11,410 nt of DNA, taken from the NCBI GenBank assembly GCA_012511735.1, contig JAAZFK010000123.1, positions 1 to 11,410 on the forward strand. Direction: 5' to 3'. Source of the stretch: Clostridiaceae bacterium. Its GTDB lineage: Bacteria > Bacillota > Clostridia > Saccharofermentanales > DTU023. Positions 1 through 7,045 of the stretch are shown in pieces. Every line of letters starts with the position of its first letter. Position 1 is the stretch's first letter. The position numbers and the translations under genes were made by a program. The notes below the pieces were generated by a model. It ran no database searches. It saw only the letters and a program-made list of their open reading frames with translations, and was not told where the DNA came from.

Positions 1-54
1 AAACGATCCGCTTCCAAATCGGAAAAAAAGGCGATCGGAGGAGAAGATGCCTAA
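1..54 (+). CDS. Possible 3' tail of an upstream gene (partial)
   Basis: One frame is open from the window's left edge to a TAA at 52-54 and would encode a short lysine/serine-rich tail ([17 protein letters not shown]). It would overlap the infA start by 8 bases. In Clostridia the gene just before infA is often map or a small KOW-domain RNA-binding protein, and a basic tail would fit the latter. Seventeen residues are too few to recognise a family, and chance openness is quite possible. This is a flagged possibility, not an identification. Confidence 0.2.
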   Translation, partial: KRSASKSEKKAIGGEDA

Positions 55-265
55 AGAAGAAGCAATTGAAGTAAAAGGAGTCGTGGTCGATACCATGCCG
101 AACGCGGTTTTCCGGGTACGTCTGGAAAACGGTTTTGAGGTGATCGCGCACATCTCCGGTAAATTGCGTCAGAACTACATCAAGATTCTCAATGGTGATC
201 ACGTCACCGTTGAGTTGTCACCCTACGATCTGACGCGCGGCCGTATCACCTGGAGATCCAAGTAA
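47..265 (+). CDS. infA: Translation initiation factor IF-1
   Basis: This 72-residue protein has the exact usual length of IF-1, a single OB-fold (S1-like) protein that binds the A site of the 30S subunit with IF-2 and IF-3 during initiation. Visible signatures are the start [11 protein letters not shown], the core [20 protein letters not shown] (about residues 22-41), and the ending [16 protein letters not shown]. The start is fixed by family length and by GGAGGAG at 37-43. Its position ahead of rpmJ, rpsM, rpsK, rpsD, rpoA and rplQ is the standard Bacillota order. Nothing looks degraded. Confidence 0.98.
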   Translation: MPKEEAIEVKGVVVDTMPNAVFRVRLENGFEVIAHISGKLRQNYIKILNGDHVTVELSPYDLTRGRITWRSK

Positions 266-271
266 GAGTTC

Positions 272-300
272 TTGATTTTCAGGCCCGAACGGGTTAAAAT
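272..300 (+). promoter_or_regulatory. Candidate sigma-A promoter in the infA-rpmJ gap
   Basis: A -35-like TTGATT (272-277) and a -10-like TAAAAT (295-300, 5 of 6 matches to TATAAT) are separated by exactly 17 bases. They lie in the 80-base gap between infA and rpmJ. Transcription would start near 307, giving rpmJ a leader of about 40 bases. It would let rpmJ and the alpha-operon genes be transcribed apart from the upstream ribosomal block. This is inferred from the motif match only; AT-rich gaps yield such matches by chance. Confidence 0.4.
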
Positions 301-345
301 AATTAGCTGTGTGTCTATGTACAACAGCGTAAAAGGAGAAGAACC

Positions 346-459
346 ATGAAAGTGAGACCTTCGGTCAAGCCAATCTGCGAGAAATGCCGCGTGATCAAGC
401 GCCGTGGGCGTGTCATGGTCATCTGCAGCGATCCGAAACATAAGCAGAGACAGGGCTAA
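346..459 (+). CDS. rpmJ: 50S ribosomal protein L36 (zinc-ribbon form)
   Basis: A 37-residue ORF starts at ATG 346 behind AAGGAG (333-338) and ends at TAA 457-459. It begins [20 protein letters not shown] and ends [10 protein letters not shown], typical of bacterial L36, a small basic protein of the large subunit. Cys11, Cys14, Cys27 and His32 form the C-x2-C-x12-C-x4-H zinc ribbon, so this is the zinc-binding (C+) paralogue form rather than the cysteine-free form made under zinc limitation. Its place between infA and rpsM is the usual one. Confidence 0.97.
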   Translation: MKVRPSVKPICEKCRVIKRRGRVMVICSDPKHKQRQG

Positions 460-506
460 AGTGACAGACTTAATTTGTAATAAAAAAGATGGCAACAGCA
501 GGCAGA

Positions 507-523
507 CGGACAGGACCTGTCCG
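507..523. repeat. 17-bp perfect dyad (hairpin or operator) in the rpmJ-rpsM gap
   Basis: CGGACAGG-A-CCTGTCCG is a perfect inverted repeat of 8-base arms around a single central A (515). In RNA it could fold as a 7-bp GC-rich stem with a 3-base loop. Short outer arms CAGC (496-499) and GCTG (529-532) could extend it imperfectly. It lies about 45 bases before the rpsM start and 35 bases before its Shine-Dalgarno, in the 109-base gap. No U-run follows it, so it is not a standard terminator. It sits where alpha-operon leaders of some bacteria carry the S4 autoregulatory site. That role is only a guess here. Confidence 0.5.
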
Positions 524-568
524 GCTCCGCTGTAGACATAAGCATGCGAGCATAAGTGGAGGTAGCGC

Positions 569-937
569 ATGGCACGTATTGCCGGGGTGGATTTACCCAA
601 TGACAAACGCGTAGAGATCGGGCTGACAGCAATCTTTGGAATCGGCCGCACAAGCGCAGTCAAAATACTGGAAGCGGCGGAAGTGGATCTTGGTACACGC
701 GTCCGCGATTTGACGGATGACGAAATCACACGCATCCGCGAAAAAATTGAAGACCATTACACGGTCGAGGGTGACCTGCGACGTGAGACCGCCATGAATA
801 TCAAGCGGTTGGGCGAAATCGGCTGCTACCGCGGCCGCCGTCATCGCACGGGACTTCCGGTCCGTGGACAGCGAACCCGGACCAACGCGCGTACGCGCAA
901 AGGTCCCAAACGCACCATGGCTAAGAAAAAGAGATAA
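569..937 (+). CDS. rpsM: 30S ribosomal protein S13
   Basis: The product is a 122-residue S13 of normal length, located in the 30S head, where it contacts the P-site tRNA and forms intersubunit bridges. It begins [20 protein letters not shown] and carries the helix-hairpin region IFGIGRTSA (about residues 23-31), the segment [17 protein letters not shown] (about 77-93), and the basic tail [19 protein letters not shown] at 558-562 with six-base spacing supports ATG 569. It is the first gene of the alpha operon proper (S13, S11, S4, alpha, L17). Confidence 0.98.
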   Translation: MARIAGVDLPNDKRVEIGLTAIFGIGRTSAVKILEAAEVDLGTRVRDLTDDEITRIREKIEDHYTVEGDLRRETAMNIKRLGEIGCYRGRRHRTGLPVRGQRTRTNARTRKGPKRTMAKKKR

Positions 938-949
938 GGGGGCCCCATC

Positions 950-1351
950 ATGGCAACAAAAAAAGGTCGTCCGGCTGCCCGCACCAGAAGGCGGGACCGT
1001 AAAAATGTCGAACGCGGAGCGGCTCACATCCACTCATCTTTCAATAACACCATCGTGACCATTACGGATCCGGTCGGAAACGTCATCTCATGGTCCAGTG
1101 CCGGTGCCCAGGGCATGAAGGGATCCCGTAAGGGAACACCTTTCGCTGCTCAGCTGGCGGCCGAACAGGCAGCCCGCAAAGCGGTCGAGCATGGCATGAG
1201 GACGGTTGAAGTTTTTGTCCGCGGTCCGGGATCCGGACGTGAATCGGCAATCAGAGCCCTTGCGACAGGCGGTCTGGAGATCATCATGATCAAGGACGTG
1301 ACCCCGATTCCTCACAATGGCTGCCGTCCACCCAAACGCCGTAGAGTTTAA
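950..1351 (+). CDS. rpsK: 30S ribosomal protein S11
   Basis: This is S11 at 133 residues, a platform protein of the 30S subunit near the mRNA exit and the anti-Shine-Dalgarno region. Recognisable parts are [17 protein letters not shown] (about residues 24-40), [20 protein letters not shown], the [14 protein letters not shown] loop (about 91-104), and the strongly conserved end [17 protein letters not shown] 950 follows an AAGGGGG stretch (936-942) that overlaps the end of rpsM; the gap to rpsM is 12 bases, indicating one transcript. Confidence 0.98.
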   Translation: MATKKGRPAARTRRRDRKNVERGAAHIHSSFNNTIVTITDPVGNVISWSSAGAQGMKGSRKGTPFAAQLAAEQAARKAVEHGMRTVEVFVRGPGSGRESAIRALATGGLEIIMIKDVTPIPHNGCRPPKRRRV

Positions 1352-1368
1352 ACAGGAGATCAGATCAT

Positions 1369-1950
1369 ATGGCTAAAGACAGATCACCCATTCTGAAACG
1401 AAGCCGCGCGCTGGAAGTGCCGCCTCAGATGCTGGGTATTAATAAAAAATCGAAACGCAACCCCAGGCAGTCCCGCCGCAAGGAAGGCGAGTATGGCCGC
1501 CAGCTTCGCGCTAAACAATCGGTCAAATTCGTCTATGGTGTTTTGGAAAAGCAATTCCGCAATACCTATGACCGGGCCAGCAAGATGCCCGGCAAGAGCG
1601 GTGAGAATCTTCTCAAGCTCCTGGAACTGCGCCTTGACAATGTGGTCTACAGAATGGGCTTTGCCGCGACGCGGGCTCAGGCCAGACAGCTGGTCAACCA
1701 TGGCCATTTTGACATCAACGGCCGCCGTGCCAGCATCCCGTCCATGAATGTGTCTCCCGGCGACGAGATCGCTGTGCGTGAGAATTCACGTCATGTCAAG
1801 GTATTTGATCAGCTGCCCAATACCATTGTCCCGGCCTGGCTGTCATTTGATCCGGATCATCTGAAAGGCAGCGTCCTCAGGGTGCCTGAGCGCGATGAGA
1901 TTGATCTGGACGTGGAGGAAACCCTGATCGTCGAGCTTTACTCCAAGTAA
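1369..1950 (+). CDS. rpsD: 30S ribosomal protein S4 (cysteine-free form)
   Basis: The product is a 193-residue S4, a primary 16S rRNA-binding protein that nucleates assembly of the 30S body and acts as translational autoregulator of its own operon in several bacteria. The N-terminal domain runs to about residue 90 (for example GINKKSKRNPRQSRRKEGEYG), followed by an S4 RNA-binding domain (LLELRLDNVVYRMGFAATRAQARQLVNHGH, about 85-114, quoted as a landmark in two parts: LLELRLDNVVYRMGF and AATRAQARQLVNHGH) and the ending VEETLIVELYSK. It has no cysteines in the N-terminal domain, so it is the zinc-free type, in contrast to the zinc-type L36. AGGAG at 1354-1358 supports the start. In Bacillus subtilis rpsD is unlinked to this operon; here it sits in it. 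Confidence 0.98.
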   Translation: MAKDRSPILKRSRALEVPPQMLGINKKSKRNPRQSRRKEGEYGRQLRAKQSVKFVYGVLEKQFRNTYDRASKMPGKSGENLLKLLELRLDNVVYRMGFAATRAQARQLVNHGHFDINGRRASIPSMNVSPGDEIAVRENSRHVKVFDQLPNTIVPAWLSFDPDHLKGSVLRVPERDEIDLDVEETLIVELYSK

Positions 1951-1988
1951 TTGCTCCGACAGGATCCCTTGCCCGATAGGAGGGTGCC

Positions 1989-2945
1989 ATGAACGAGTTT
2001 CAGAATACCAATATAGAATACAAAGACCATTCCGAGGATAAAACCTATGGTCTCTTCATCGCTGAACCGCTGGAACGAGGCTACGGGACAACTCTGGGCA
2101 ACGCCTTGCGACGTGTCCTGCTCTCGTCATTGCCCGGTTCCGCGGCGACGTCAGTCCGGATCGAGGGCATATTCCAGGAATATTCAACCGTGCCGGGTGT
2201 CATTGAAGATGTCACCGAAATTCTGCTGAATGTCAAGGATATCCGGGCCAGACTTCACGTCGACGGCCCCAAGACCGTTTTCATCAATAAGGAAGCCGGC
2301 TACCAGGGGCCTGTTCGCGCGGGCGAATTCAATCAGAGCGATGAGCTCGAGATTATCAACCCCGACCTGGTGATTGCCCACATGAACGGGGATGGTCCGC
2401 TCTTTATGGGCTTGACCTTTAACGCCGGTGTCGGCTACAAGAGCGCTGAGCAGAATAAGGAAATGAACGCTCCGATCGGAGTGATTCCCCTGGATTCGAT
2501 CTTCACGCCTGTACGCAAGGTTAACTTCCAGGTTGAGGATACCCGGGTCGGTCAGGTGACTGACTACGATAAGCTGACCCTGGAAATCTGGACCGATGGA
2601 ACCATTACGGCCGAAGAAGCCCTGGTCAAGGCCGCGGAGATTCTGATCGGTCACTTGAACCTCTTCTTGTCAATGACGCATGATCCGGTCGAGGGTGAAG
2701 AAGCCCCCTTCCTGGTCGAAGAGAAAGAAAAGAGCATCTATGACGCCCCGATCGAGGATCTGAAGTTCTCAACCAGAATTTTCAACTCCCTGAAACGGGC
2801 CGACATCCACACCGTTGCCGACCTGGTCGCGCGTTCCCGTGAAGACTTGATGAAGGTCAGAAACCTGGGCGCGACATCGCTTGATGAGTTGGTGGAGAAA
2901 CTTGACGCCCAAGGCCTGTCATTGGCCGAGGCGGATCAGGAATAA
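1989..2945 (+). CDS. rpoA: DNA-directed RNA polymerase subunit alpha
   Basis: At 318 residues this is a full-length alpha subunit, whose dimer scaffolds RNA polymerase assembly. The N-terminal dimerisation and assembly domain spans about residues 1-230, with [20 protein letters not shown] (31-50) and the [14 protein letters not shown] segment (68-81). An acidic linker (about 231-248) leads to the C-terminal domain (about 250-312), which binds UP elements and activators; it contains [13 protein letters not shown] and [12 protein letters not shown]. Arg263 lies where the DNA-contacting arginine of the E. coli alphaCTD falls by eye alignment. AGGAGGG at 1978-1984 supports ATG 1989. Both domains are intact. 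Confidence 0.98.
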   Translation: MNEFQNTNIEYKDHSEDKTYGLFIAEPLERGYGTTLGNALRRVLLSSLPGSAATSVRIEGIFQEYSTVPGVIEDVTEILLNVKDIRARLHVDGPKTVFINKEAGYQGPVRAGEFNQSDELEIINPDLVIAHMNGDGPLFMGLTFNAGVGYKSAEQNKEMNAPIGVIPLDSIFTPVRKVNFQVEDTRVGQVTDYDKLTLEIWTDGTITAEEALVKAAEILIGHLNLFLSMTHDPVEGEEAPFLVEEKEKSIYDAPIEDLKFSTRIFNSLKRADIHTVADLVARSREDLMKVRNLGATSLDELVEKLDAQGLSLAEADQE

Positions 2946-2976
2946 GAGATTATTTGAGCAGGAGGAACGCATAACC

Positions 2977-3504
2977 ATGCCCGGATATAGAAGACTCGGA
3001 CGCGAGACAGCGGCAAGGAAATCCATTTTGAGGAACCTGGTCACGACGCTGATTGTTGAAGGCAAAGTGACGACCACTGAAACACGCGCCAAAGAAGCCG
3101 CCCGTATCGCTGAGAAGATGATTGCGATGGCGGTCAAGGAACACAATAATTTTACGACCAGGGAAGTCGTGGTCTCCGCTGCCAAGCTCGATGACAAGGG
3201 ACGTAAGGTCCTGCGGACGGCAACTTCCAAGAACGACCGCAAATATGATGTGGTCGAGCGTGAAATGAAGAAGAAGACGGTTCAGGTCGATATGCCTTCG
3301 CGCCTCGCGGCACGCAGGAAGATCATGACCCAGATGGTCGAAACTCGCGACAGCAAGGGCAAGCGGATCAACACGGTCAACCACCTGTTTGACACGGTGG
3401 CTCCGCGCTTCACCAACCGGTCCGGCGGATACACGCGGATTGTCAAAATCGGCCCACGCCGGGGTGACGCTGCTCCCATGGCCATCTTGGAGCTTGTCGA
3501 CTAG
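2977..3504 (+). CDS. rplQ: 50S ribosomal protein L17, long form
   Basis: The product is L17, a large-subunit protein near the exit tunnel, at 175 residues rather than the roughly 110-130 of most bacteria. The conserved ends are intact: [20 protein letters not shown] at the N-terminus, [18 protein letters not shown] (about 32-49), and [23 protein letters not shown] near the C-terminus (two landmarks: [28 protein letters not shown]). The extra length is a charged internal stretch at about residues 54-106, rich in Lys, Asp and Glu. Long L17 variants of this kind occur in Clostridia, from memory of the family. ATG 2977 follows AGGAGG (2960-2965); an in-frame start at 2881 inside rpoA is not credible. 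Confidence 0.96.
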   Translation: MPGYRRLGRETAARKSILRNLVTTLIVEGKVTTTETRAKEAARIAEKMIAMAVKEHNNFTTREVVVSAAKLDDKGRKVLRTATSKNDRKYDVVEREMKKKTVQVDMPSRLAARRKIMTQMVETRDSKGKRINTVNHLFDTVAPRFTNRSGGYTRIVKIGPRRGDAAPMAILELVD

Positions 3505-3534
3505 AACGGCCTGTCTTTCGGCAACTTAATTGGC

Positions 3535-3582
3535 AAAGGACTTTCCTGATGATTTGTAGTCGGCGGAAGTCCTTTTTCTTTT
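3535..3582 (+). terminator. Intrinsic terminator after rplQ
   Basis: AAAGGACTTTCC (3535-3546) pairs with GGAAGTCCTTT (3565-3575), apart from one bulged T, across an 18-base loop. The stem runs into TTTTTCTTTT (3573-3582). This is a classical Rho-independent terminator 31 bases after the rplQ stop, ending the ribosomal-protein transcript. No terminator of this quality was seen elsewhere in the window. Confidence 0.85.
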
Positions 3583-3590
3583 GTTAGAAT
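3582..3590 (+). promoter_or_regulatory. Possible extended -10 promoter element for the ecf genes
   Basis: TGTTAGAAT (3582-3590) matches an extended -10 element (TGn then TAGAAT, 5 of 6 to TATAAT), immediately after the terminator U-tract. No convincing -35 lies 16-18 bases upstream. Transcription would start near 3597, just before ATG 3599 or about 14 bases before GTG 3611. The ecf genes sit behind a strong terminator and need either a promoter here or read-through, which makes the match worth recording, but it could be chance. Confidence 0.25.
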
Positions 3591-3598
3591 AGGTCGGG

Positions 3599-5365
3599 AT
3601 GTGCGGCACTGTGATTGACTTTCAAAATGTCTCCTTTTCCTACGGCGCTCAACAGGGGCAGCGATCTGTTCAGGCTGTCCGGCAACTTTCATTTTCGATC
3701 GAAAAAGGCTCTCAGGTTGTCCTGATCGGCCGTAATGGCTCTGGCAAGTCGACCATTGCCCGCCTGATGAACGGTTTGCTTTTGCCCGATCAGGGGCAGG
3801 TCACCGTCGACGGCAAATTGACGACCGACGAGGATTCGATCTACGAGATCAGACGCCAGTGCGGCATGGTCTTCCAGAACCCTGACAATCAGATCATCGG
3901 AACAACGGTCAAGGATGATGTGGCCTTCGGGCCCTCCAATTTAGGGCTTTCTGCCGAAGAAATCCTTCACCGGATCGACGAATCACTGGCCATGACCGGC
4001 CTGTTGGACTTGAAAGAACGGGCACCCCATGAGTTGTCCGGGGGGCAAAAACAAAAACTGGCCATTGCTTCTGTTCTGGCCATGCGGCCTGACTGCCTGA
4101 TCCTGGATGAAGCGACCGCCATGCTGGACCCGATTGCCCGACGGGACATCATGGAGCTGATCACTGATTTGAAGAAAAATCACGGCCTCACCATCGTCCA
4201 GATCACCCATCATATGGAAGAGGCGCTGCCGGCCGATTATGTCTATGTCATCGGTGACGGCGGCATCGCCTTTGAAGGAAGGCCCGCCCAGGTCTTTGAC
4301 CAGATTGACCGGGTCAAGGAGCAGGGCCTGGCCGTACCGGCCCATCTGGAAATCGCCCGGCTGATCTCTGAGCAAGCCGGTGTCCGCTATGACAGGGAGG
4401 AGATCATCAGCTTTTCAGGAGCCGTCCGTTTTGTCAACCGTGTCTTGAAGGATCGTCCCGCCGGCCCGATCCGGGAGTGCGCCTACAGGCCGGGGCCTGA
4501 TGAGAGCCAGACGCCCGTGGTAGATGTCAGCGAGCTCTCTTACGCCTACGATACGCCTGCCGGAGCTCCCATCGAGGCTCTGCATCAGGTGTCCATGTCT
4601 GTGCGTCCGGGAGAGATTCTTGGCATCGCAGGCCATACCGGCTCCGGTAAATCCACTCTGATTCAACATTTGAATGGCTTGATTCCCGCCGCAGAAGGAA
4701 AAGTGCTGGTTCTTGGCCGGGATCTGTCCCAGAAAAAAGTAGTGCGCGACATTCGCCGTCATGTGGGGCTTCTCTTCCAATATCCAGAAGATCAGCTCTT
4801 TGAGGAGACGGTGGCGCTTGACATCGCCTTTGCGCCCAAACAGCAAAAACGAAACCCGCTGGAGGTGGAAAAAGCTGTTCTTCGAGCCGCCAAACGGTTG
4901 GGGATCGATTCAATTCTGGATCGATCACCCTTTGAGTTGTCAGGGGGACAGCGCCGTCGCGTGGCCATCGCGGGGGTGCTTGCGGCTGAACCCGACATTG
5001 TCATCCTTGACGAACCGGCCGCCGGTCTGGATCCGGCAGGACGCGACGCCCTCTTTCAGGATCTTCTCAGTCTGTCCAGCGAAGGTGCGACTCTTATTAT
5101 TGTCTCTCACGACATGGATATGATGACCCGCTATGCTGACCGCATTCTTGTCCTGAAAGAAGGGCGGGTTGCCGGGATCGGCACCCCGGCTCAGATTGCC
5201 GCCTCAGCCAGTTTCCTTGACCAGGCTCATCTGGACATGCCCGCCCCCAAACGTTTTCTCGATGCTTTAGCCGGCGAGTTCGGAGATCTTGACACCTCCT
5301 GTTTCAACGTAATGGACGCGGCGGAAGCCCTTCTTGCGGCCACGAGGAGGACAGCCGATGGGTAA
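3599..5365 (+). CDS. ecfA: ECF transporter energizing ATPase, fused EcfA1-EcfA2
   Basis: One 588-residue protein carries two complete ABC ATPase domains, normally the separate EcfA1 and EcfA2 subunits. They power energy-coupling-factor import of vitamins or metal ions through EcfT and swappable S components. Domain 1 (about 5-260) has Walker A GRNGSGKST (44-52), Q-loop FQNPDNQ (Gln93), signature LSGGQKQKLA (146-155), Walker B ILDEATAMLDP (Glu171) and switch His204. Domain 2 (about 307-560) has Walker A GHTGSGKST (345-353), Q-loop FQYPEDQ (Gln394), signature LSGGQRRRVA (447-456), Walker B ILDEPAAGLDP (Glu472) and His504. FQNPDNQ with DEAT is EcfA1-like; FQYPEDQLFEETV is EcfA2-like. All catalytic residues are kept, so both sites should work. 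The linker is about residues 262-306. The start is unsure: ATG 3599 has only a weak AGGT upstream, and GTG 3611 would give MIDFQNVSFSYG, closer to family starts. Confidence 0.95.
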   Translation: MCGTVIDFQNVSFSYGAQQGQRSVQAVRQLSFSIEKGSQVVLIGRNGSGKSTIARLMNGLLLPDQGQVTVDGKLTTDEDSIYEIRRQCGMVFQNPDNQIIGTTVKDDVAFGPSNLGLSAEEILHRIDESLAMTGLLDLKERAPHELSGGQKQKLAIASVLAMRPDCLILDEATAMLDPIARRDIMELITDLKKNHGLTIVQITHHMEEALPADYVYVIGDGGIAFEGRPAQVFDQIDRVKEQGLAVPAHLEIARLISEQAGVRYDREEIISFSGAVRFVNRVLKDRPAGPIRECAYRPGPDESQTPVVDVSELSYAYDTPAGAPIEALHQVSMSVRPGEILGIAGHTGSGKSTLIQHLNGLIPAAEGKVLVLGRDLSQKKVVRDIRRHVGLLFQYPEDQLFEETVALDIAFAPKQQKRNPLEVEKAVLRAAKRLGIDSILDRSPFELSGGQRRRVAIAGVLAAEPDIVILDEPAAGLDPAGRDALFQDLLSLSSEGATLIIVSHDMDMMTRYADRILVLKEGRVAGIGTPAQIAASASFLDQAHLDMPAPKRFLDALAGEFGDLDTSCFNVMDAAEALLAATRRTADG

Positions 5366-6200
5366 GAGTATGCTGGGCCGGTCCATCCCCGGCAATTCCT
5401 TCCTTCATCAAAGAGACGCCCGGGTGAAGTTCATCGCTGCCATTCTGATGATGGTGGCGACCTTGTCGATCCGGGATGTCCGCGTCATGGCGCTCTTCGT
5501 CGTCTGGACGGCTTGCATGATGGCCGTCTCCAGGATTCGGCCTTCCATCATCCTGCGAAGTGTCCGGCCCATCGTCGTCATTATCCTTTTTGCGGTCATC
5601 CTTCATCTGGTGACGGTTGAGGGCAAGGTGCTGTTTCAGATCGGATCGGTCAAGGTTACGGAAGAAGGACTTTTTTCCGGTCTGATGACGGCCCTTCGGC
5701 TTTCGCTCATGATCATCAATACGTCGCTCCTCCTGACACTGACCACGCCACCTCTGGCCATCGCAGATGCCCTGGAGAGCCTCCTGTCGCCCCTGCGGCT
5801 GGTCAGGTTTCCTGTCCATGAGTTCGCCATGATGATGTCCATTGCGCTCCGCTTCGTCCCCACCCTGATGGATGAGGCGGTCAAAATCATGAAGGCCCAA
5901 TCCTCGCGCGGCGCCAACTACGATACAGGGGGTCTTTTGAAACGGGCGAGCGGGCTGGTCAGTATTCTGGTACCGCTATTCGTCTCAAGTTTCCGACGGG
6001 CCGATGACCTGGCCGTCGCCATGGATGCCCGGTGCTATCAGGGGGAGAAGGGGCGAACCCGCATCTACGCGTCCAAGCTGGAGGCCTCTGACCTGCTCTT
6101 TTTAGTTCTGATCGCGGCTTTGCTGGTCTTTGCCCTGATCTCCAGACAGCTGCTGCCTGCCTTGAGCGGCCTGATGGGTTCGACCCTGAATGTCTTTTGA
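5358..6200 (+). CDS. ecfT: ECF transporter transmembrane scaffold EcfT
   Basis: This 280-residue membrane protein is the EcfT (CbiQ-family) subunit, which links the EcfA ATPases to substrate-binding S components. Hydrophobic segments lie at about residues 25-57, 72-86, 105-130, 155-170, 198-211 and 243-263. The two cytoplasmic coupling motifs that dock into the ATPases appear as AQSSRGANY (180-188) and AMDARCYQG (221-229). ATG 5358 is preferred because GAGGAGG (5344-5350) sits seven bases before it; this makes an 8-base overlap with ecfA and suggests translational coupling. An in-frame ATG at 5334 lies inside the upstream gene with no such site. No S component is encoded in the window, as expected for a shared (group II) module. 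Confidence 0.95.
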   Translation: MGKSMLGRSIPGNSFLHQRDARVKFIAAILMMVATLSIRDVRVMALFVVWTACMMAVSRIRPSIILRSVRPIVVIILFAVILHLVTVEGKVLFQIGSVKVTEEGLFSGLMTALRLSLMIINTSLLLTLTTPPLAIADALESLLSPLRLVRFPVHEFAMMMSIALRFVPTLMDEAVKIMKAQSSRGANYDTGGLLKRASGLVSILVPLFVSSFRRADDLAVAMDARCYQGEKGRTRIYASKLEASDLLFLVLIAALLVFALISRQLLPALSGLMGSTLNVF

Positions 6201-7032
6201 GATGGAACCGGTGAATCAACGCCTGCGCTACGCCGTCATGACGGAGTATGACGGATCAGCTTTCAATGGCTGGCAGCGTCAAAGGGATGTCCCTTCTGTC
6301 CAGCAGTGTCTGGAAGAAGCCTGGCATCAGCTGACGGGCGAGCGGATCCGATTATCAGGCGGCAGCCGGACTGACGCGGGGGTTTCCGCCCTGCGACATG
6401 TCTCTTCTTTTATTTCAGGGACCCGGATTCCTCCTGATCGTATCGCCCTGGCCTGGAATACGGTATTGCCGGCCCAGGTGGCCGCGCTGGCCGTCCGCCA
6501 GGTTCACCAACAATTCAACCCCCGCTATGACGCGCTGGGGAAAACCTATCGTTACCATCTGAGGACGGGTTCCACGCGGCCCGTGATCTCCAGACGGCAT
6601 TCAACCTTCATCCCGGGCAGGCTCGATCTGGAGGCCATGAGACAGGCCGCCGGCTCTTTGCGGGGTAAACACGATTTCACTGCTTTCATGGATCAGGGTT
6701 CCCCGACCAAAAGGCCGGTAAGAACCCTTCATGAGATCAACATTCAGGAAAGTGAAGATCAGGTCACGTTGACCTTCACGGGGGATGGCTTTCTCTATCA
6801 TATGGTCAGGGTCCTGACCGGCACCCTGGTAGCCGCCGGGCAGGGCAAGATCGATCCTGCTACAATGGGAGAGATTATCAATTCGGGCGACCGGACGAGG
6901 TCAGGACCAACCTTGCCGCCGCAGGGTCTTTTGCTGGAGCGGGTTTTCTTCGCAGACCAGCTGTTCGGAGACGACCGTTGGCCCTACGAAGACCCCAGGC
7001 GCGAAGGCAAAATCGCGCATCTTCTACCGTAA
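6190..7032 (+). CDS. truA: tRNA pseudouridine(38-40) synthase TruA
   Basis: The product is TruA, which converts uridines 38-40 in the anticodon arm of many tRNAs to pseudouridine. Landmarks are TEYDGSAFNGWQRQ (18-31), the catalytic loop GGSRTDAGVSALRHVSSF (57-74) with Asp62 as nucleophile, LGKTYRYHLRTG (about 116-127) with the conserved Tyr, KHDFTAFMDQGS, and GDGFLYHMVRVLTGTLVAAG. The usual RTDAGVHA reads RTDAGVSA here. The start is uncertain: ATG 6190 overlaps ecfT by 11 bases, while ATG 6202 and GTG 6211 (MNQRLRYAV...) lie closer to the usual family N-terminus; no clear Shine-Dalgarno decides it. truA following ecfT is a common Bacillota arrangement. Confidence 0.96.
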   Translation: MSFEMEPVNQRLRYAVMTEYDGSAFNGWQRQRDVPSVQQCLEEAWHQLTGERIRLSGGSRTDAGVSALRHVSSFISGTRIPPDRIALAWNTVLPAQVAALAVRQVHQQFNPRYDALGKTYRYHLRTGSTRPVISRRHSTFIPGRLDLEAMRQAAGSLRGKHDFTAFMDQGSPTKRPVRTLHEINIQESEDQVTLTFTGDGFLYHMVRVLTGTLVAAGQGKIDPATMGEIINSGDRTRSGPTLPPQGLLLERVFFADQLFGDDRWPYEDPRREGKIAHLLP

Positions 7033-7045
7033 AGGAGTAAGAATC

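Noticed and set aside
460..568. A small RNA gene or riboswitch in the rpmJ-rpsM gap
   Set aside because: Apart from the 17-bp dyad I could not assemble a known aptamer or a terminator; the gap is too short and unrecognised to call.
223..735. A 170-codon minus-strand open frame spanning the rpmJ region
   Set aside because: It lies antisense to infA's end, rpmJ and rpsM, resembles no family, has no Shine-Dalgarno noted, and the plus strand holds well-conserved genes.
2881..2976. N-terminal extension of rplQ from an ATG inside rpoA
   Set aside because: The extension is in the wrong frame over conserved rpoA C-terminal sequence, and AGGAGG precedes ATG 2977, where L17 homology begins with MPGYRRLGR.
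4128..4140. DEAT instead of DEPT in the first Walker B as a degenerate ATPase site
   Set aside because: The DEAT form with following MLDP is normal in EcfA1 proteins and the catalytic Glu is present.
4380..4520. A split of the fused ATPase into two genes
   Set aside because: The frame is open throughout, with no stop codon between the domains; no in-frame start with a good ribosome binding site was evident in the linker.
5334..5357. Earlier ATG for ecfT
   Set aside because: No ribosome binding site precedes it, whereas GAGGAGG is well placed for ATG 5358.
5304..5900. A 198-codon minus-strand open frame opposite ecfT
   Set aside because: The translation is dominated by Asp, His, Arg and Gly in low-complexity runs, typical of an antisense shadow of a hydrophobic membrane-protein gene; EcfT is clear on the other strand.
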